Below are positions 6,750-14,276 of a stretch of 15,873 bases of DNA, one piece after another. Positions within the stretch are counted from its first letter, which is position 1; each line of letters begins with the position of its first letter. The DNA is taken from the NCBI GenBank assembly GCA_009773975.1, contig VSMX01000044.1, positions 1-15,873 on the forward strand. The letters run 5' to 3'. Under the pieces are notes generated by a model that did not search any database, had not been told where the DNA came from, and saw only the letters and a program-made list of their open reading frames with translations. Origin of the DNA: Desulfovibrio sp. (GTDB lineage: Bacteria; Desulfobacterota; Desulfovibrionia; Desulfovibrionales; Desulfovibrionaceae). The position numbers were made by a program, and so were the translations under genes.

Positions 6750-7706
6750 TCAGCTTGCCTGTTTTTCAAATTCGACCAAAAACTTTTTCGTTATTTTGAG
6801 GGCATTTTCAAGATCGTTCGGCGCGATGAAATGCGCCTGTCTTCCGCCACGGAACCAGGTAAGCTGTCTTTTGGCATAGGCGCGTGTATTCCTGAACCAT
6901 TGAGATCGAGATTCCTCAAGGCTGATTTCATTCTCGAGAAAGGAGCGAAGATCCGCGCAGCCAATGCCATTCCAGGCAGGGGCCTCCCTTTCCGGACATT
7001 TTTCCATGGCTTGCCGCGCCTCTTCAACAGCCCCGGCAGCAAGCATATTGTCAATGCGGATTAAAAGCCCTGCTTCAAACGCTGATAGTTTTTCATCTAC
7101 TACAATCAGAGGTCCGCGACAAAGCGGTGGTTCCATGCCGTTTTCATGCCACCAGGAAAATGTTTTTCCTGTGGCTTCAAATACTTCGAGAGCCCGCGCA
7201 ATGCGTTGCCTGTCATTTGGATGGATGCGGGCCGCATAGCCCGGATCGATGCTTTCCAGTTCAACAAAAAGCGCATTTGGGCCCTCACTGCGCAAACGAC
7301 TGGCCAAGCTTTGTGAAATGTACAAGGGAATGGGAGGAATATTGGCAATGCCATGCAAAAGCGTTTGGAAATAAAAACCGGTGCCACCTACAAGGAGTGG
7401 AATTTTGCCCCGGATCAGAATTTCGTCCACCTTTTCGCGCGCCATATCGCACCACTGGCCGGAACTTATCTTTTCATGGCTTTCCAAAAAACCAAATAAA
7501 TGATGGGGAATTCCACCCTGCTCTTCCCTGGAAGGCTGTGCGGTTATGATTGGAAAATCACGATAAACCTGGCGCGAATCAGCATTCACAATTTCCGCAC
7601 CCAATTTGTGCGCCATTTTGACGGCCAGATCTGTTTTGCCGCATCCGGTTGGGCCACCAAGGCATATTACCGGCAAAGACGTTCTTGGTTGGGTGTTCAA
7701 GGCCAT
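6750..7706 (-). CDS. miaA: tRNA dimethylallyltransferase
   Basis: 318 residues. MiaA transfers the dimethylallyl group from DMAPP to N6 of A37 in tRNAs reading UNN codons. Visible features: P-loop GGPTGCGKT (17-25), DSRQVY (43-48, substrate recognition and catalytic Asp), VGGTGFY (DMAPP/tRNA region), the insert with RIHPNDRQRIARALE, and near the end YAKRQLTWFR, the family's RQ-TWFR signature. After DSRQVY the sequence is RDFPIITAQPS rather than the common RGLDIGTAKPT, a variant I associate with Desulfovibrio relatives. Length is normal. The start is 28 nt after the coaD stop; no clear Shine-Dalgarno precedes it, so translation may depend on coupling. Its stop is 4 nt before the sbcD ATG. Confidence 0.95.
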   Translation of the reverse strand: MALNTQPRTSLPVICLGGPTGCGKTDLAVKMAHKLGAEIVNADSRQVYRDFPIITAQPSREEQGGIPHHLFGFLESHEKISSGQWCDMAREKVDEILIRGKIPLLVGGTGFYFQTLLHGIANIPPIPLYISQSLASRLRSEGPNALFVELESIDPGYAARIHPNDRQRIARALEVFEATGKTFSWWHENGMEPPLCRGPLIVVDEKLSAFEAGLLIRIDNMLAAGAVEEARQAMEKCPEREAPAWNGIGCADLRSFLENEISLEESRSQWFRNTRAYAKRQLTWFRGGRQAHFIAPNDLENALKITKKFLVEFEKQAS

Positions 7707-7734
7707 GGGGAATTAATTTGGCTTTGCGGAGTAT

Positions 7735-8217
7735 TTAACACAATCCATATTTTTTTTCCAGCGCGCGGCGAACATTTTCCGGCACAAGGCCCCCGATATT
7801 GCCACCCTGGCTGGCAACGGCCTTGATGATTGTGGAACTGATATACAGCCACTGATAATCCGTCATCATGAAAACCGTTTCCACGTTGCGGCTCAAACGC
7901 CTGTTCATCAGGGCAAGCTGAAATTCATAATCGAAATCAGACACAGCCCGCAGCCCCCGTAAAAGGGCGCAAGCATTATTTTGTCTGGCAAAATCCACTG
8001 TCAGCCCGTCAAAAGGCTCTGCCTCAACACCCGGGTCATCGGAAAAAACTTCCCGCACAAACGCTACCCTTTCTTCAAGAGAAAAGAGCGTATGTTTGGG
8101 CGTGCTTTTGGCCACGCCGACTATTATTTTATCGAATATCTGGCGTCCTCTGCGGATAAGGCTTGCATGGCCGTTTGTAACAGGGTCAAAAGTTCCCGGA
8201 TAAAGCGCAATCTTCAT
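7735..8217 (-). CDS. coaD: Phosphopantetheine adenylyltransferase
   Basis: 160 residues. CoaD makes dephospho-CoA from 4'-phosphopantetheine and ATP, the penultimate step of coenzyme A synthesis, as a cytosolic hexamer. The N-terminal MKIALYPGTFDPVTNGH holds the T-x-G-H nucleotidyltransferase motif (14-17); LLRGLRAVSDFDYE is the pantetheine-binding segment; YISSTIIKAVASQGG with VPENV is the C-terminal S-S-T/K motif region. The start at 8217 is chosen over a TTG at 8229: it gives the standard length and its ATG overlaps the rsmD stop as ATGA, with GGAAAAG just upstream. Confidence 0.96.
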   Translation of the reverse strand: MKIALYPGTFDPVTNGHASLIRRGRQIFDKIIVGVAKSTPKHTLFSLEERVAFVREVFSDDPGVEAEPFDGLTVDFARQNNACALLRGLRAVSDFDYEFQLALMNRRLSRNVETVFMMTDYQWLYISSTIIKAVASQGGNIGGLVPENVRRALEKKYGLC

Positions 8218-8762
8218 ATACTTTTCCAAATTTCAAGAATAGTCTGGCCAAAATTGCGGCTGGTCTGAATTTGAAGCACGGCAGGGACTTCAAATTCGGC
8301 ACCTTTTTCAATTTCCGCGCAGACAAATGAGCCTGGGAGAAGAAAATCATGGCTGACAAGAGCTGAAAAGACATCTGGCACCAGATTTTTGCGGTAGGGT
8401 GGGTCAATAAAAACCAGGCCGTAGGCCATGGACGGTCTTCTGGCCATAAATTTACGCGCTGGCTCGCAGTAAATTCCACATTGTTCGGCAATGCCCAATA
8501 TTTCCGCATTTAAGCGCAAAGCTTTACACAAATCAGGGGAATTATCCACGAAATCAACATGAACAGCCCCGCGGCTGATTGCCTCAAAACCAAGGCTGCC
8601 CGTGCCGGCAAAAACATCAAGCCCCCTCAAATTTTCCCATGAAATTCCACGTGATTCCAGTATGGAAAATAGAGATTCCCGGGTTCTGCCCATTGCCGGA
8701 CGCGCCCCGTCATTGCCGGTTCTGATTACACGGCCGCCAAGTTTTCCTGAAATTATCCGCAT
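8214..8762 (-). CDS. rsmD: 16S rRNA (guanine-N2)-methyltransferase, RsmD type
   Basis: 182 residues. RsmD methylates N2 of G966 (E. coli numbering) in 16S rRNA. It begins with the family's MRIISGKLGGR, then the conserved RPAMGRTRESLFSIL segment, SAM motif LDVFAGTGSLGFEAISRGA (48-66), the second-strand acidic FVDNS, and the catalytic DPPY (120-123). Length is normal. It is the first gene of the rsmD-coaD-miaA-sbcD cluster, and its TGA overlaps the coaD ATG. Two direct repeats resembling operators lie in the 63 bp upstream of its start. rsmD-coaD adjacency is common in bacteria. Confidence 0.95.
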   Translation of the reverse strand: MRIISGKLGGRVIRTGNDGARPAMGRTRESLFSILESRGISWENLRGLDVFAGTGSLGFEAISRGAVHVDFVDNSPDLCKALRLNAEILGIAEQCGIYCEPARKFMARRPSMAYGLVFIDPPYRKNLVPDVFSALVSHDFLLPGSFVCAEIEKGAEFEVPAVLQIQTSRNFGQTILEIWKSI

Positions 8763-8779
8763 GGCTTACAATTAAAATT

Positions 8780-8825
8780 TATTACAGGTCAGTATTTTTA
8801 GCATAAAAATTATTACAAGTCAGTA
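8780..8825. promoter_or_regulatory. Two operator-like direct repeats upstream of rsmD
   Basis: TATTACAGGTCAGTA (8780-8794) and TATTACAAGTCAGTA (8811-8825) differ at one base in 15 and are 31 bp apart, about three helical turns. The second copy has palindromic ends, TTAC-N6-GTAA (8813-8826). They lie 18 to 63 bp before the rsmD start. Cooperative binding by a dimeric regulator is a reasonable inference; the regulator is unknown. Confidence 0.5.
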
Positions 8826-8930
8826 ATTTTGACAGGAAAAGTTTAACAAAAGCATACCGGCAAAGCAAATTTTCAATACAAAATTATTCTTGCCGGGAAA
8901 TATGCATTTTGTTTTATTGATAGTACCGTT

Positions 8931-8999
8931 AGAGCATTCTATAGCATTTCTTGAATGAAAAAATCCATTTCAATGGATATTTTCACTTGAAAATTGCTC
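8931..8999. repeat. Long imperfect hairpin with AGAGCA...TGCTC ends
   Basis: The inner stem TGAAAAAATCCATT (8956-8969) pairs with AATGGATATTTTCA (8972-8985), 13 of 14 pairs, around a 2-nt loop. The outer ends GAGCA (8932-8936) and TGCTC (8995-8999) also pair. Same outer sequence as the palindrome at 5427-5461, different middle. It lies about 90 bp upstream of livJ and could be an intergenic palindromic repeat or a regulatory structure. Confidence 0.6.
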
Positions 9000-9086
9000 A
9001 AGAGCCAAATTTGAGACTTTTGCTTTGCGCAAAATTACGATAAGAAACATTTTTCGTGACAGAACTTTTATCATTGCGGAGATGCC

Positions 9087-10208
9087 ATGAAAAAAATAGG
9101 CGGCCTGTTGGCCATCTTTGCCATTGTATTTTTGTTTGCGTGGCCCGTTGCGGCTGCTGACATCAAAATCGGCCTGATGTGTCCGCTTACCGGAAAATGG
9201 GCTTCAGAAGGCCAGGACATGAAGAATATAGTAAGCCTGCTTGTTGACCAGGCAAACGCGGCAGGCGGAATCAACGGCCAGAAAATAGAGCTTGTTGTCG
9301 AAGATGACGCGGGCGACCCCAGAACTGCTGCTCTTGCGGCCCAGAAGCTGGCATCTTCTGGTGTGTGCGCGGTTATTGGCACATATGGTTCAGCCGTTAC
9401 AGAAGCAAGCCAGAATATTCTTGACGAGGCTGAAATTGTGCAGATTGGCACTGGCTCAACCAGTGTAAGGCTTACAGAAAAAGGACTGGAAAAATTTTTC
9501 CGCACCTGTCCGCGTGATGACGCCCAGGGAAAATCCGCGGCCAAACGCATCAAGGAAGGTGGCTTCAAGAAAGTTGCGCTTTTGCATGATAATTCCTCCT
9601 ATGCCAAGGGGCTGGCCGATGAAACCCGTCAGGAACTGAACAAGGCTGGAGTGCCGGTCATTTTTTATGATGCCCTCACACCCGGGGAAAGGGATTATAC
9701 AGCCATCCTTACGCGCCTCAAGGCCGCCAATCCTGATCTCATTTTTTATACTGGTTATTATCCCGAAACAGGAATGCTTTTGAGGCAGAAGAAAGAAATG
9801 GGCTGGCAAATCCCCATGATGGGTGGGGATGCCGCCAACCATCAGGATCTGCTAAAAATTGCTGGTCCTGAAGCCGCGGCCGGATACTTTTTCATCAGCC
9901 CTCCCCTTCCCCAAGACATGGATACAAAAGAAGCCCAGGATTTTCTGGCAGCCTACAAGGCCAAATACAATTCCCTGCCAGTATCCGTATGGGCGGTACT
10001 TGCCGGAGATGCCTTCAAAGCAGTAGCGGCCGCGCTCAAGGAAGGCAGGGCCGACCCGGAAGCCATGGCCGAATGGCTCAAAACCCTCAAGAATTTGCCC
10101 GCTCTTTCCGGAACTCTTGGTTTTGACTCCAGAGGCGACAGGGTAGGCGAATTTTACCGTGCTTATGTTGTGGATGACAAAGGCGCCTTTAAAATTCAGG
10201 CCAAATAA
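9087..10208 (+). CDS. livJ: Periplasmic branched-chain amino acid binding protein of the LIV ABC importer
   Basis: 373 residues. Residues 1-24 form a Sec signal peptide (MKKIGG, then a hydrophobic core) with AxA-type cleavage near VAAA/D. The mature start DIKIGLMCPLTGKWASEG is the classic type I periplasmic binding fold opening; VDQANAAGGINGQKIELVVEDD, ASSGVCAVIGTYGS, and the central KKVALLHDNSSYAKGL with NPDLIFYTGYYPE are family landmarks. It captures leucine/isoleucine/valine or a related hydrophobic substrate and delivers it to LivHM; the exact ligand cannot be read from sequence. GGAG at 9078-9081 is 5 nt before the ATG. livH follows after 17 nt. It heads the five-gene operon. Confidence 0.92.
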   Translation: MKKIGGLLAIFAIVFLFAWPVAAADIKIGLMCPLTGKWASEGQDMKNIVSLLVDQANAAGGINGQKIELVVEDDAGDPRTAALAAQKLASSGVCAVIGTYGSAVTEASQNILDEAEIVQIGTGSTSVRLTEKGLEKFFRTCPRDDAQGKSAAKRIKEGGFKKVALLHDNSSYAKGLADETRQELNKAGVPVIFYDALTPGERDYTAILTRLKAANPDLIFYTGYYPETGMLLRQKKEMGWQIPMMGGDAANHQDLLKIAGPEAAAGYFFISPPLPQDMDTKEAQDFLAAYKAKYNSLPVSVWAVLAGDAFKAVAAALKEGRADPEAMAEWLKTLKNLPALSGTLGFDSRGDRVGEFYRAYVVDDKGAFKIQAK

Positions 10209-10225
10209 ATCCTTCATTCAGGCAT

Positions 10226-11131
10226 ATGGAACAATTTATTCAGCAACTTATCAATGGTCTTGCCGTGGGTGGCATATACGCACTGGTGGCCCTTGGCTAC
10301 ACCATGGTCTATGGTGTGCTGAAGCTCATCAATTTTGCCCACGGCGACCTGTTTACCATAGGCGCCTATCTTGGATTGACCCTGCTGGTAAGCAGTAATC
10401 TTGCAGGTTTGCTTACGCCTGTGGGCGCAGCAATAGCAGTTTTTATAATGGTCAGCCTTTTTGTGGCCCTGATTGGCTGGATTCTCGAACGCGCCGCCTA
10501 TAGGCCGCTACGCAATGCCAATCGTCTTTCCGCCGTTGTTTCGGCGCTTGGCGCTTCCATTTTTTTTGAAAATGCCATCATGCTGATTTACGGCGCGCGA
10601 GTCTATGTTTACCCTGAATTCATGCGGCCAGATTTCAGTATCCCGCTTTTAGGCATTAATGTGCCTTTTATGCGCCTGCTGATTATTGCGGCTTCGGTAA
10701 TCCTGATGGTTTGTCTCTGGCTTTTCATCCAGCGCACCCGCATGGGCGCGTCCATTCGGGCAGTTGCTATTGACCAGGCGGCATCCAGGCTCATGGGCAT
10801 AAATGTCGACAGGGTAATCTCCCTGGTTTTTTTGATAGGACCGGGTCTTGGCGGCGCAGCCGGATTGATGGTTGGCATCTATTATGGACAAATTGATTTC
10901 ACCATGGGCTGGACGTATGGCCTGAAGGCTTTCACTGCTGCAATCCTGGGCGGAATCGGCAATATTCCCGGCGCCATGCTTGGGGGTTTTCTTCTGGGGG
11001 TCACAGAGGCGCTGGCAGCGGGCTACATTGCCATGGCCTGGAAAGACGCGGTGGCCTTTCTCGTGCTGATTATCATTCTCATCATACGCCCCACGGGTAT
11101 TCTTGGTGAGCGCACGGCGGACAAGCTATGA
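10226..11131 (+). CDS. livH: LIV ABC importer permease LivH
   Basis: 301 residues, an inner-membrane permease with about eight hydrophobic segments. The N-terminus FIQQLINGLAVGGIYALVAL followed by GYTMVYGVLKLINFAHGD is the LivH hallmark; the typical TRMGASIRAVAID coupling segment, which faces the ATPases, lies at about 171-183, and the end has AAILGGIGNIPGAMLGG. It forms the membrane channel with LivM. The ribosome site is weak (CAGG only 3 nt before ATG). Its TGA overlaps the livM ATG (ATGA at 11128-11131), suggesting translational coupling and equal output of the two permeases. Confidence 0.95.
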   Translation: MEQFIQQLINGLAVGGIYALVALGYTMVYGVLKLINFAHGDLFTIGAYLGLTLLVSSNLAGLLTPVGAAIAVFIMVSLFVALIGWILERAAYRPLRNANRLSAVVSALGASIFFENAIMLIYGARVYVYPEFMRPDFSIPLLGINVPFMRLLIIAASVILMVCLWLFIQRTRMGASIRAVAIDQAASRLMGINVDRVISLVFLIGPGLGGAAGLMVGIYYGQIDFTMGWTYGLKAFTAAILGGIGNIPGAMLGGFLLGVTEALAAGYIAMAWKDAVAFLVLIIILIIRPTGILGERTADKL

Positions 11132-12090
11132 ACCGGAAGGCACTTTACATCCTTATCCCCGCGGCACTCTGCCTGCTGCCTGTGTTTTCCAACGCCTACT
11201 GGACAGAAGTTGGTGTGATGATAGGCATTTATGCACTGTTGTCCCTGTCCCTCAATGTCATGCTTGGACAAGCCGGTATTTTCAATATGGGGCACACGGC
11301 ATTTTTTGCTGTTGGCGCCTATACCACGGCCATATTGAATACAATCTGCCACTGGCCCATTTTTCTGACCATGTTGCCGGCAGGCGCTGCGGCGGGGCTT
11401 TTCGCCCTGTTCATCGCCCGACCTATCATACATTTGCGCGGCGATTACCTGCTTGTTGTTACAATAGGCATTGTGGAAATTGTCCGAATTGCTCTTATCA
11501 ATAATGTTTTTGGGCTGACTGGCGGTTCCAACGGCATTTTTGGCATTTCGCGCCCAATGTTTTTCGGCTTCAAGATTGTAAAGGGAATCCAGTTTTACTA
11601 TCTGGTGTGGGGAATGGTGACAATAAGCCTACTGCTTTTCCATGGTTTATGGAAATCGCGTTTCGGGCGAGCCCTGAACTATATCAAGGAAGACGATGTG
11701 GCGGCCGAAGGCTGCGGAATCAATGTAACCGACTACAAATTGTCGGCCTTTGTGCTGGGCGCGTTCTGGGCAGGCATGGCAGGCACAGTCTATGCCGCCA
11801 AGATGGTGACCATAGCGCCTGAATCTTTCAATTTCATGGAATCCGTCATGCTTTTTGCCGTGGTCATTCTTTCTGGAGGCAGCCAGATAGGAGTATTGGC
11901 AAGCGTTTTTTTGTTCATCGGCTTGCCAGAAGTGCTGCGGGAATTTTCCGAAGCCAGGATGTTGATTTTCGGCCTTGCCATGATGGTAATGATGGTTTGG
12001 CGTCCTCAGGGCCTTTTGCCGCCTCTTGCAAGAAAATATCCGCTCGCAAAAAGGCTTCTTGATGAAAATTCCACGGAGAAGGCCGCATGA
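11128..12090 (+). CDS. livM: LIV ABC importer permease LivM
   Basis: 320 residues, the second inner-membrane permease. Family landmarks: LSLSLNVMLGQAGIFNMGHTAFFAVGAY near the start, HLRGDYLLVVTIGIVEIVRI in the middle, the coupling region SRFGRALNYIKEDDVAAEGCGINV (about 185-208), AGTVYAAKMVTIAPESFNFMES and the end LSGGSQIGVL / WRPQGLLPP. Several hydrophobic helices are evident. Both ends overlap neighbours by ATGA: with livH at 11128-11131 and with livG at 12087-12090. Confidence 0.95.
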   Translation: MNRKALYILIPAALCLLPVFSNAYWTEVGVMIGIYALLSLSLNVMLGQAGIFNMGHTAFFAVGAYTTAILNTICHWPIFLTMLPAGAAAGLFALFIARPIIHLRGDYLLVVTIGIVEIVRIALINNVFGLTGGSNGIFGISRPMFFGFKIVKGIQFYYLVWGMVTISLLLFHGLWKSRFGRALNYIKEDDVAAEGCGINVTDYKLSAFVLGAFWAGMAGTVYAAKMVTIAPESFNFMESVMLFAVVILSGGSQIGVLASVFLFIGLPEVLREFSEARMLIFGLAMMVMMVWRPQGLLPPLARKYPLAKRLLDENSTEKAA

Positions 12091-12857
12091 GTTTACTGGC
12101 TCTGCATGATGTGACCAAGATCTTTGGCGGACTGATTGCCGTGAATGATTTGAGCTTCAGCGTGGACAAGGGGAGCATTGTCGGGCTTATTGGCCCGAAT
12201 GGAGCCGGTAAAACCACAGTATTCAATTGCATCACTGGAAATTATAAACCGGAAAACGGCACCATTGATTTCGAAGGCCGCAATATTACAGGTTTGCGGC
12301 CGCATCGCATTGTTGAACTCGGAATTGCCAGGACTTTTCAAAGCATCAGGCTTTTTGGCAAATTGCCGGTAATTGAAAATGTGCTTGCCGGCAGGCATTG
12401 CCGTATGCATGCCGGCTTGCTGGCCTGCATGTTTCACGCTCCTGCCGAAAGGCGCGAAGAACAGGCCGCAATTGAGCGCTGCATGGAAGAATTGCGCTTC
12501 GTCGGTCTTGCAGGCCATGAGGCGGAAATGGCCGGAAGCCTTTCCTATGGCAATCAACGGCTTCTTGAAATTGCCCGCGCCCTGGCTTCGGATCCCTGCC
12601 TGCTGATTCTTGACGAGCCAGCAGGCGGCATGAATGATCAGGAAACCGCCGGCCTTGTCGATATTATTCTTGAAATTCGGAAACGCGGAATTACGATTCT
12701 CCTCATTGAGCATGATATGCGTCTGGTTATGAAGGTTTGCGAAAAACTTGTTGTATTGGAGCATGGAACAATGATTGCCGAGGGCACTCCAGAAGAAATG
12801 AGGATGAATCCGGCAGTCATAGAAGCCTATCTGGGCGCCGACGACGAGAATTGGTAA
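12087..12857 (+). CDS. livG: LIV ABC importer ATPase LivG
   Basis: 256 residues, one of two cytoplasmic ATPases driving the importer. Walker A GPNGAGKT (36-43), Q-loop TFQ (83-85), ABC signature LSYGNQ (152-157), Walker B LLILDEP (172-178) and H-switch in IEHDM (His209) are all intact. The signature has Y and N in place of the standard G and E (LSGGEQ), a substitution common in LivG. The typical LivG C-terminus (EGTPEEM...VIEAYLG) is present. Its start overlaps the livM stop; its TAA overlaps the livF ATG by one base. Confidence 0.96.
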   Translation: MSLLALHDVTKIFGGLIAVNDLSFSVDKGSIVGLIGPNGAGKTTVFNCITGNYKPENGTIDFEGRNITGLRPHRIVELGIARTFQSIRLFGKLPVIENVLAGRHCRMHAGLLACMFHAPAERREEQAAIERCMEELRFVGLAGHEAEMAGSLSYGNQRLLEIARALASDPCLLILDEPAGGMNDQETAGLVDIILEIRKRGITILLIEHDMRLVMKVCEKLVVLEHGTMIAEGTPEEMRMNPAVIEAYLGADDENW

Positions 12858-13567
12858 TGAGTCTATTAAGCCTCAATGACATTCATGTTTCATACGGCAG
12901 TGTTGAAGTGCTGCATGGCATAAACCTGCATGTGGACGAAGGCGAAATTGTGACAATCCTTGGCGCGAACGGTGCCGGAAAAAGCACAACTCTGCTTACT
13001 ATAAGCGGTCTGGTGCGCCCTGGTTCCGGTGAAATAGTTTTTGACGGAAAACCGCTGCTGCGCATGAAAAGCCATGAAGTTGTCGGCCTTGGCATTGCCC
13101 AATCCCCGGAAGGCAGAAGAGTCTTCGGACCAATGACCGTGTTGGAAAACCTGCGCCTTGGCGCCTTCTGCATACGGGATAAAAGCCGCGGTGAAAATAA
13201 TCTGGAGTGGATATTCGATCTGTTTCCACGCTTGAAAGAACGTCATAACCAGCTTGCGGGCACGCTTTCCGGTGGCGAACAGCAAATGCTGGCCATTGGC
13301 CGCGCGCTAATGGCAGAACCCAGGCTGCTTCTGCTGGATGAACCTTCTCTTGGCCTTGCGCCTCTGCTGGTACGATCAATTTTCGAAACAGTAAAAGAAA
13401 TCAACAAACGCGGCGTAACTGTGCTTTTGGTGGAACAGAACGCAAGGGCAGCCCTCAAACTTGCCAATCGCGGCTATGTGCTTGAGGTTGGAAACGTGGC
13501 CATGGAGGATAGCGCGGAAAGCTTGCTGGCCAATGCGAAAGTTCGCGAGGCTTATCTGGGAGGATAA
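12857..13567 (+). CDS. livF: LIV ABC importer ATPase LivF
   Basis: 236 residues, the second ATPase. Walker A GANGAGKS (36-43), signature LSGGEQ (137-142), Walker B LLLLDEP (157-163), and VEQNA (192-196) where most ABC proteins have His. AQSPEGRRVF (81-90) is the LivF-specific Q-loop region. The frame stays open further upstream inside livG, but the ATG at 12857 gives the standard LivF start and length and overlaps the livG stop as TAATG. It closes the operon; a strong terminator follows 17 nt after its stop. Confidence 0.96.
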   Translation: MSLLSLNDIHVSYGSVEVLHGINLHVDEGEIVTILGANGAGKSTTLLTISGLVRPGSGEIVFDGKPLLRMKSHEVVGLGIAQSPEGRRVFGPMTVLENLRLGAFCIRDKSRGENNLEWIFDLFPRLKERHNQLAGTLSGGEQQMLAIGRALMAEPRLLLLDEPSLGLAPLLVRSIFETVKEINKRGVTVLLVEQNARAALKLANRGYVLEVGNVAMEDSAESLLANAKVREAYLGG

Positions 13568-13583
13568 TTGGCGGTTTTATTAA

Positions 13584-13634
13584 ACTTTTTTGGCCCGGAT
13601 AAATCTAAGGATTTATCCGGGCCAAAAAGTTTTT
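13584..13634. terminator. Strong bidirectional terminator after livF
   Basis: A perfect 19-bp stem (13587-13605 with 13610-13628) closed by the tetraloop TAAG; its core is GGCCCGGATAAATC. On the plus strand GTTTTT follows; on the minus strand the stem runs into six A/T pairs and a T-rich flank. It separates convergent livF and the YbjQ-like gene and probably serves both. Confidence 0.9.
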
Positions 13635-13644
13635 GACGAATGGT

Positions 13645-14061
13645 TTATATTAGCGCATCGCCAATAACATTATCTCTTTCACGAAATTTCTGCTGCAGCA
13701 TGAACGGCAGGGTGTCAGGATCGGCGGGATCGTATTCGAACATGACAGCTGTTCCATAGCAAGTAAAATACTTGCTGCCATCTGGATGAAATGCCACATT
13801 CTCATTATAACCCACAATAGCCTGGGCGCCCTTGTTTACAGCCCTTGCAGCCATTCCAAAAAAAGCCTCTTCCGAATCATAGCCCCTGCAGCAAACAAGC
13901 CCAAGAACCTTGGCAATGCGCCTGCCTTCCACTTCATGGGTTGTTACCACCGGAAAACGACCGGCATTGAAAAGTTCACGCACATGAGTCGTTGATTCCG
14001 AATTGCGGCTGTTTTTATCGGCCTTGCGGCTTTTTTTGTCTCCTCCCATCAAAAAGAACAT
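13645..14061 (-). CDS. Small YbjQ/UPF0145-like protein
   Basis: 138 residues from the ATG at 14061, chosen because GGAGGT lies 5 nt upstream; longer starts lack this. The first ~30 residues are charged and disordered-looking (GGDKKSRKADKNSRNS). Residues ~37-109 resemble the YbjQ/UPF0145 fold: VVTTHEVEGRRIAKVLGLV, then an AxxxGAxAIVG-type helix-strand (AVNKGAQAIVGY, 74-85) and a final CYGTAVMFEY strand. The central insert of classical YbjQ (the GGRSGAYE region) is missing. YbjQ-type proteins form pentamer-like rings and are sometimes labelled heavy-metal-binding; function is unknown. Cys57, Cys58 and Cys101 are notable. Preceded by a 13-bp palindrome and followed by the terminator shared with livF. 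Confidence 0.55.
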   Translation of the reverse strand: MFFLMGGDKKSRKADKNSRNSESTTHVRELFNAGRFPVVTTHEVEGRRIAKVLGLVCCRGYDSEEAFFGMAARAVNKGAQAIVGYNENVAFHPDGSKYFTCYGTAVMFEYDPADPDTLPFMLQQKFRERDNVIGDALI

Positions 14062-14099
14062 GGCAACCTCCAGTAATAAATCAAAAATTGCTGTTTTTA

Positions 14100-14112
14100 C
14101 GACATATTGTCG
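14100..14112. promoter_or_regulatory. Perfect palindrome CGACA-TAT-TGTCG, candidate operator
   Basis: CGACA (14100-14104), spacer TAT, TGTCG (14108-14112), 39 nt upstream of the YbjQ-like start on the minus strand. A 5-3-5 dyad at this distance would lie in or just downstream of a promoter, a usual place for a repressor site. No regulator is recognised. Confidence 0.4.
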
Positions 14113-14214
14113 AACCAATATCGGCGAGATATATTGTGTACATTGCTATGCAAACTGTTTGCCAAAACATAATTAGCGTGTAATTTCAACATATTACGCA
14201 ATACATTACACAAG

Positions 14215-14245
14215 AAAATCCGCCTTTGCCACAGGCAAAGACGGA
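14215..14245 (-). terminator. Terminator downstream of the lipoprotein gene
   Basis: The arms 14219-14230 and 14234-14245 pair with one mismatch (TCCGTCTTTGCC / GGCAAAGGCGGA on the minus strand, loop TGT), followed on the minus strand by TTTTCTTG. It lies 32 nt past the stop of the lipoprotein gene and fits a rho-independent terminator of moderate strength. Confidence 0.7.
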
Positions 14246-14276
14246 CTTTTTGACAGAATTATAAAGAATGAAAGAT

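Larger units (their letters stand above)
8763..9086. other. 324-bp divergent intergenic region between rsmD and livJ
   Basis: Contains the upstream regions of two operons reading away from each other. Nearest rsmD are two direct repeats 31 bp apart; in the middle is a long imperfect hairpin (8931-8999); nearest livJ is a short inverted repeat TTTTGC/GCAAAA (9019-9034). A weak livJ promoter possibility is TTGAGA (9011-9016) with TACGAT (9036-9041), but the 19-nt spacing is poor. No gene was found here. Confidence 0.6.

Noticed and set aside
9011..9041. livJ promoter TTGAGA-N19-TACGAT
   Set aside because: The spacing is too long and the -10 matches only 4 of 6 bases; mentioned in the intergenic entry but not called.
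12093..12764. 223-codon frame antisense to livG
   Set aside because: It is a shadow of livG, whose Walker A, signature and Walker B motifs are all intact on the other strand.
12737..12856. Longer N-terminus for livF
   Set aside because: The extra 40 residues overlap livG, show no LivF similarity, and the ATG at 12857 gives the standard length and a TAATG overlap.
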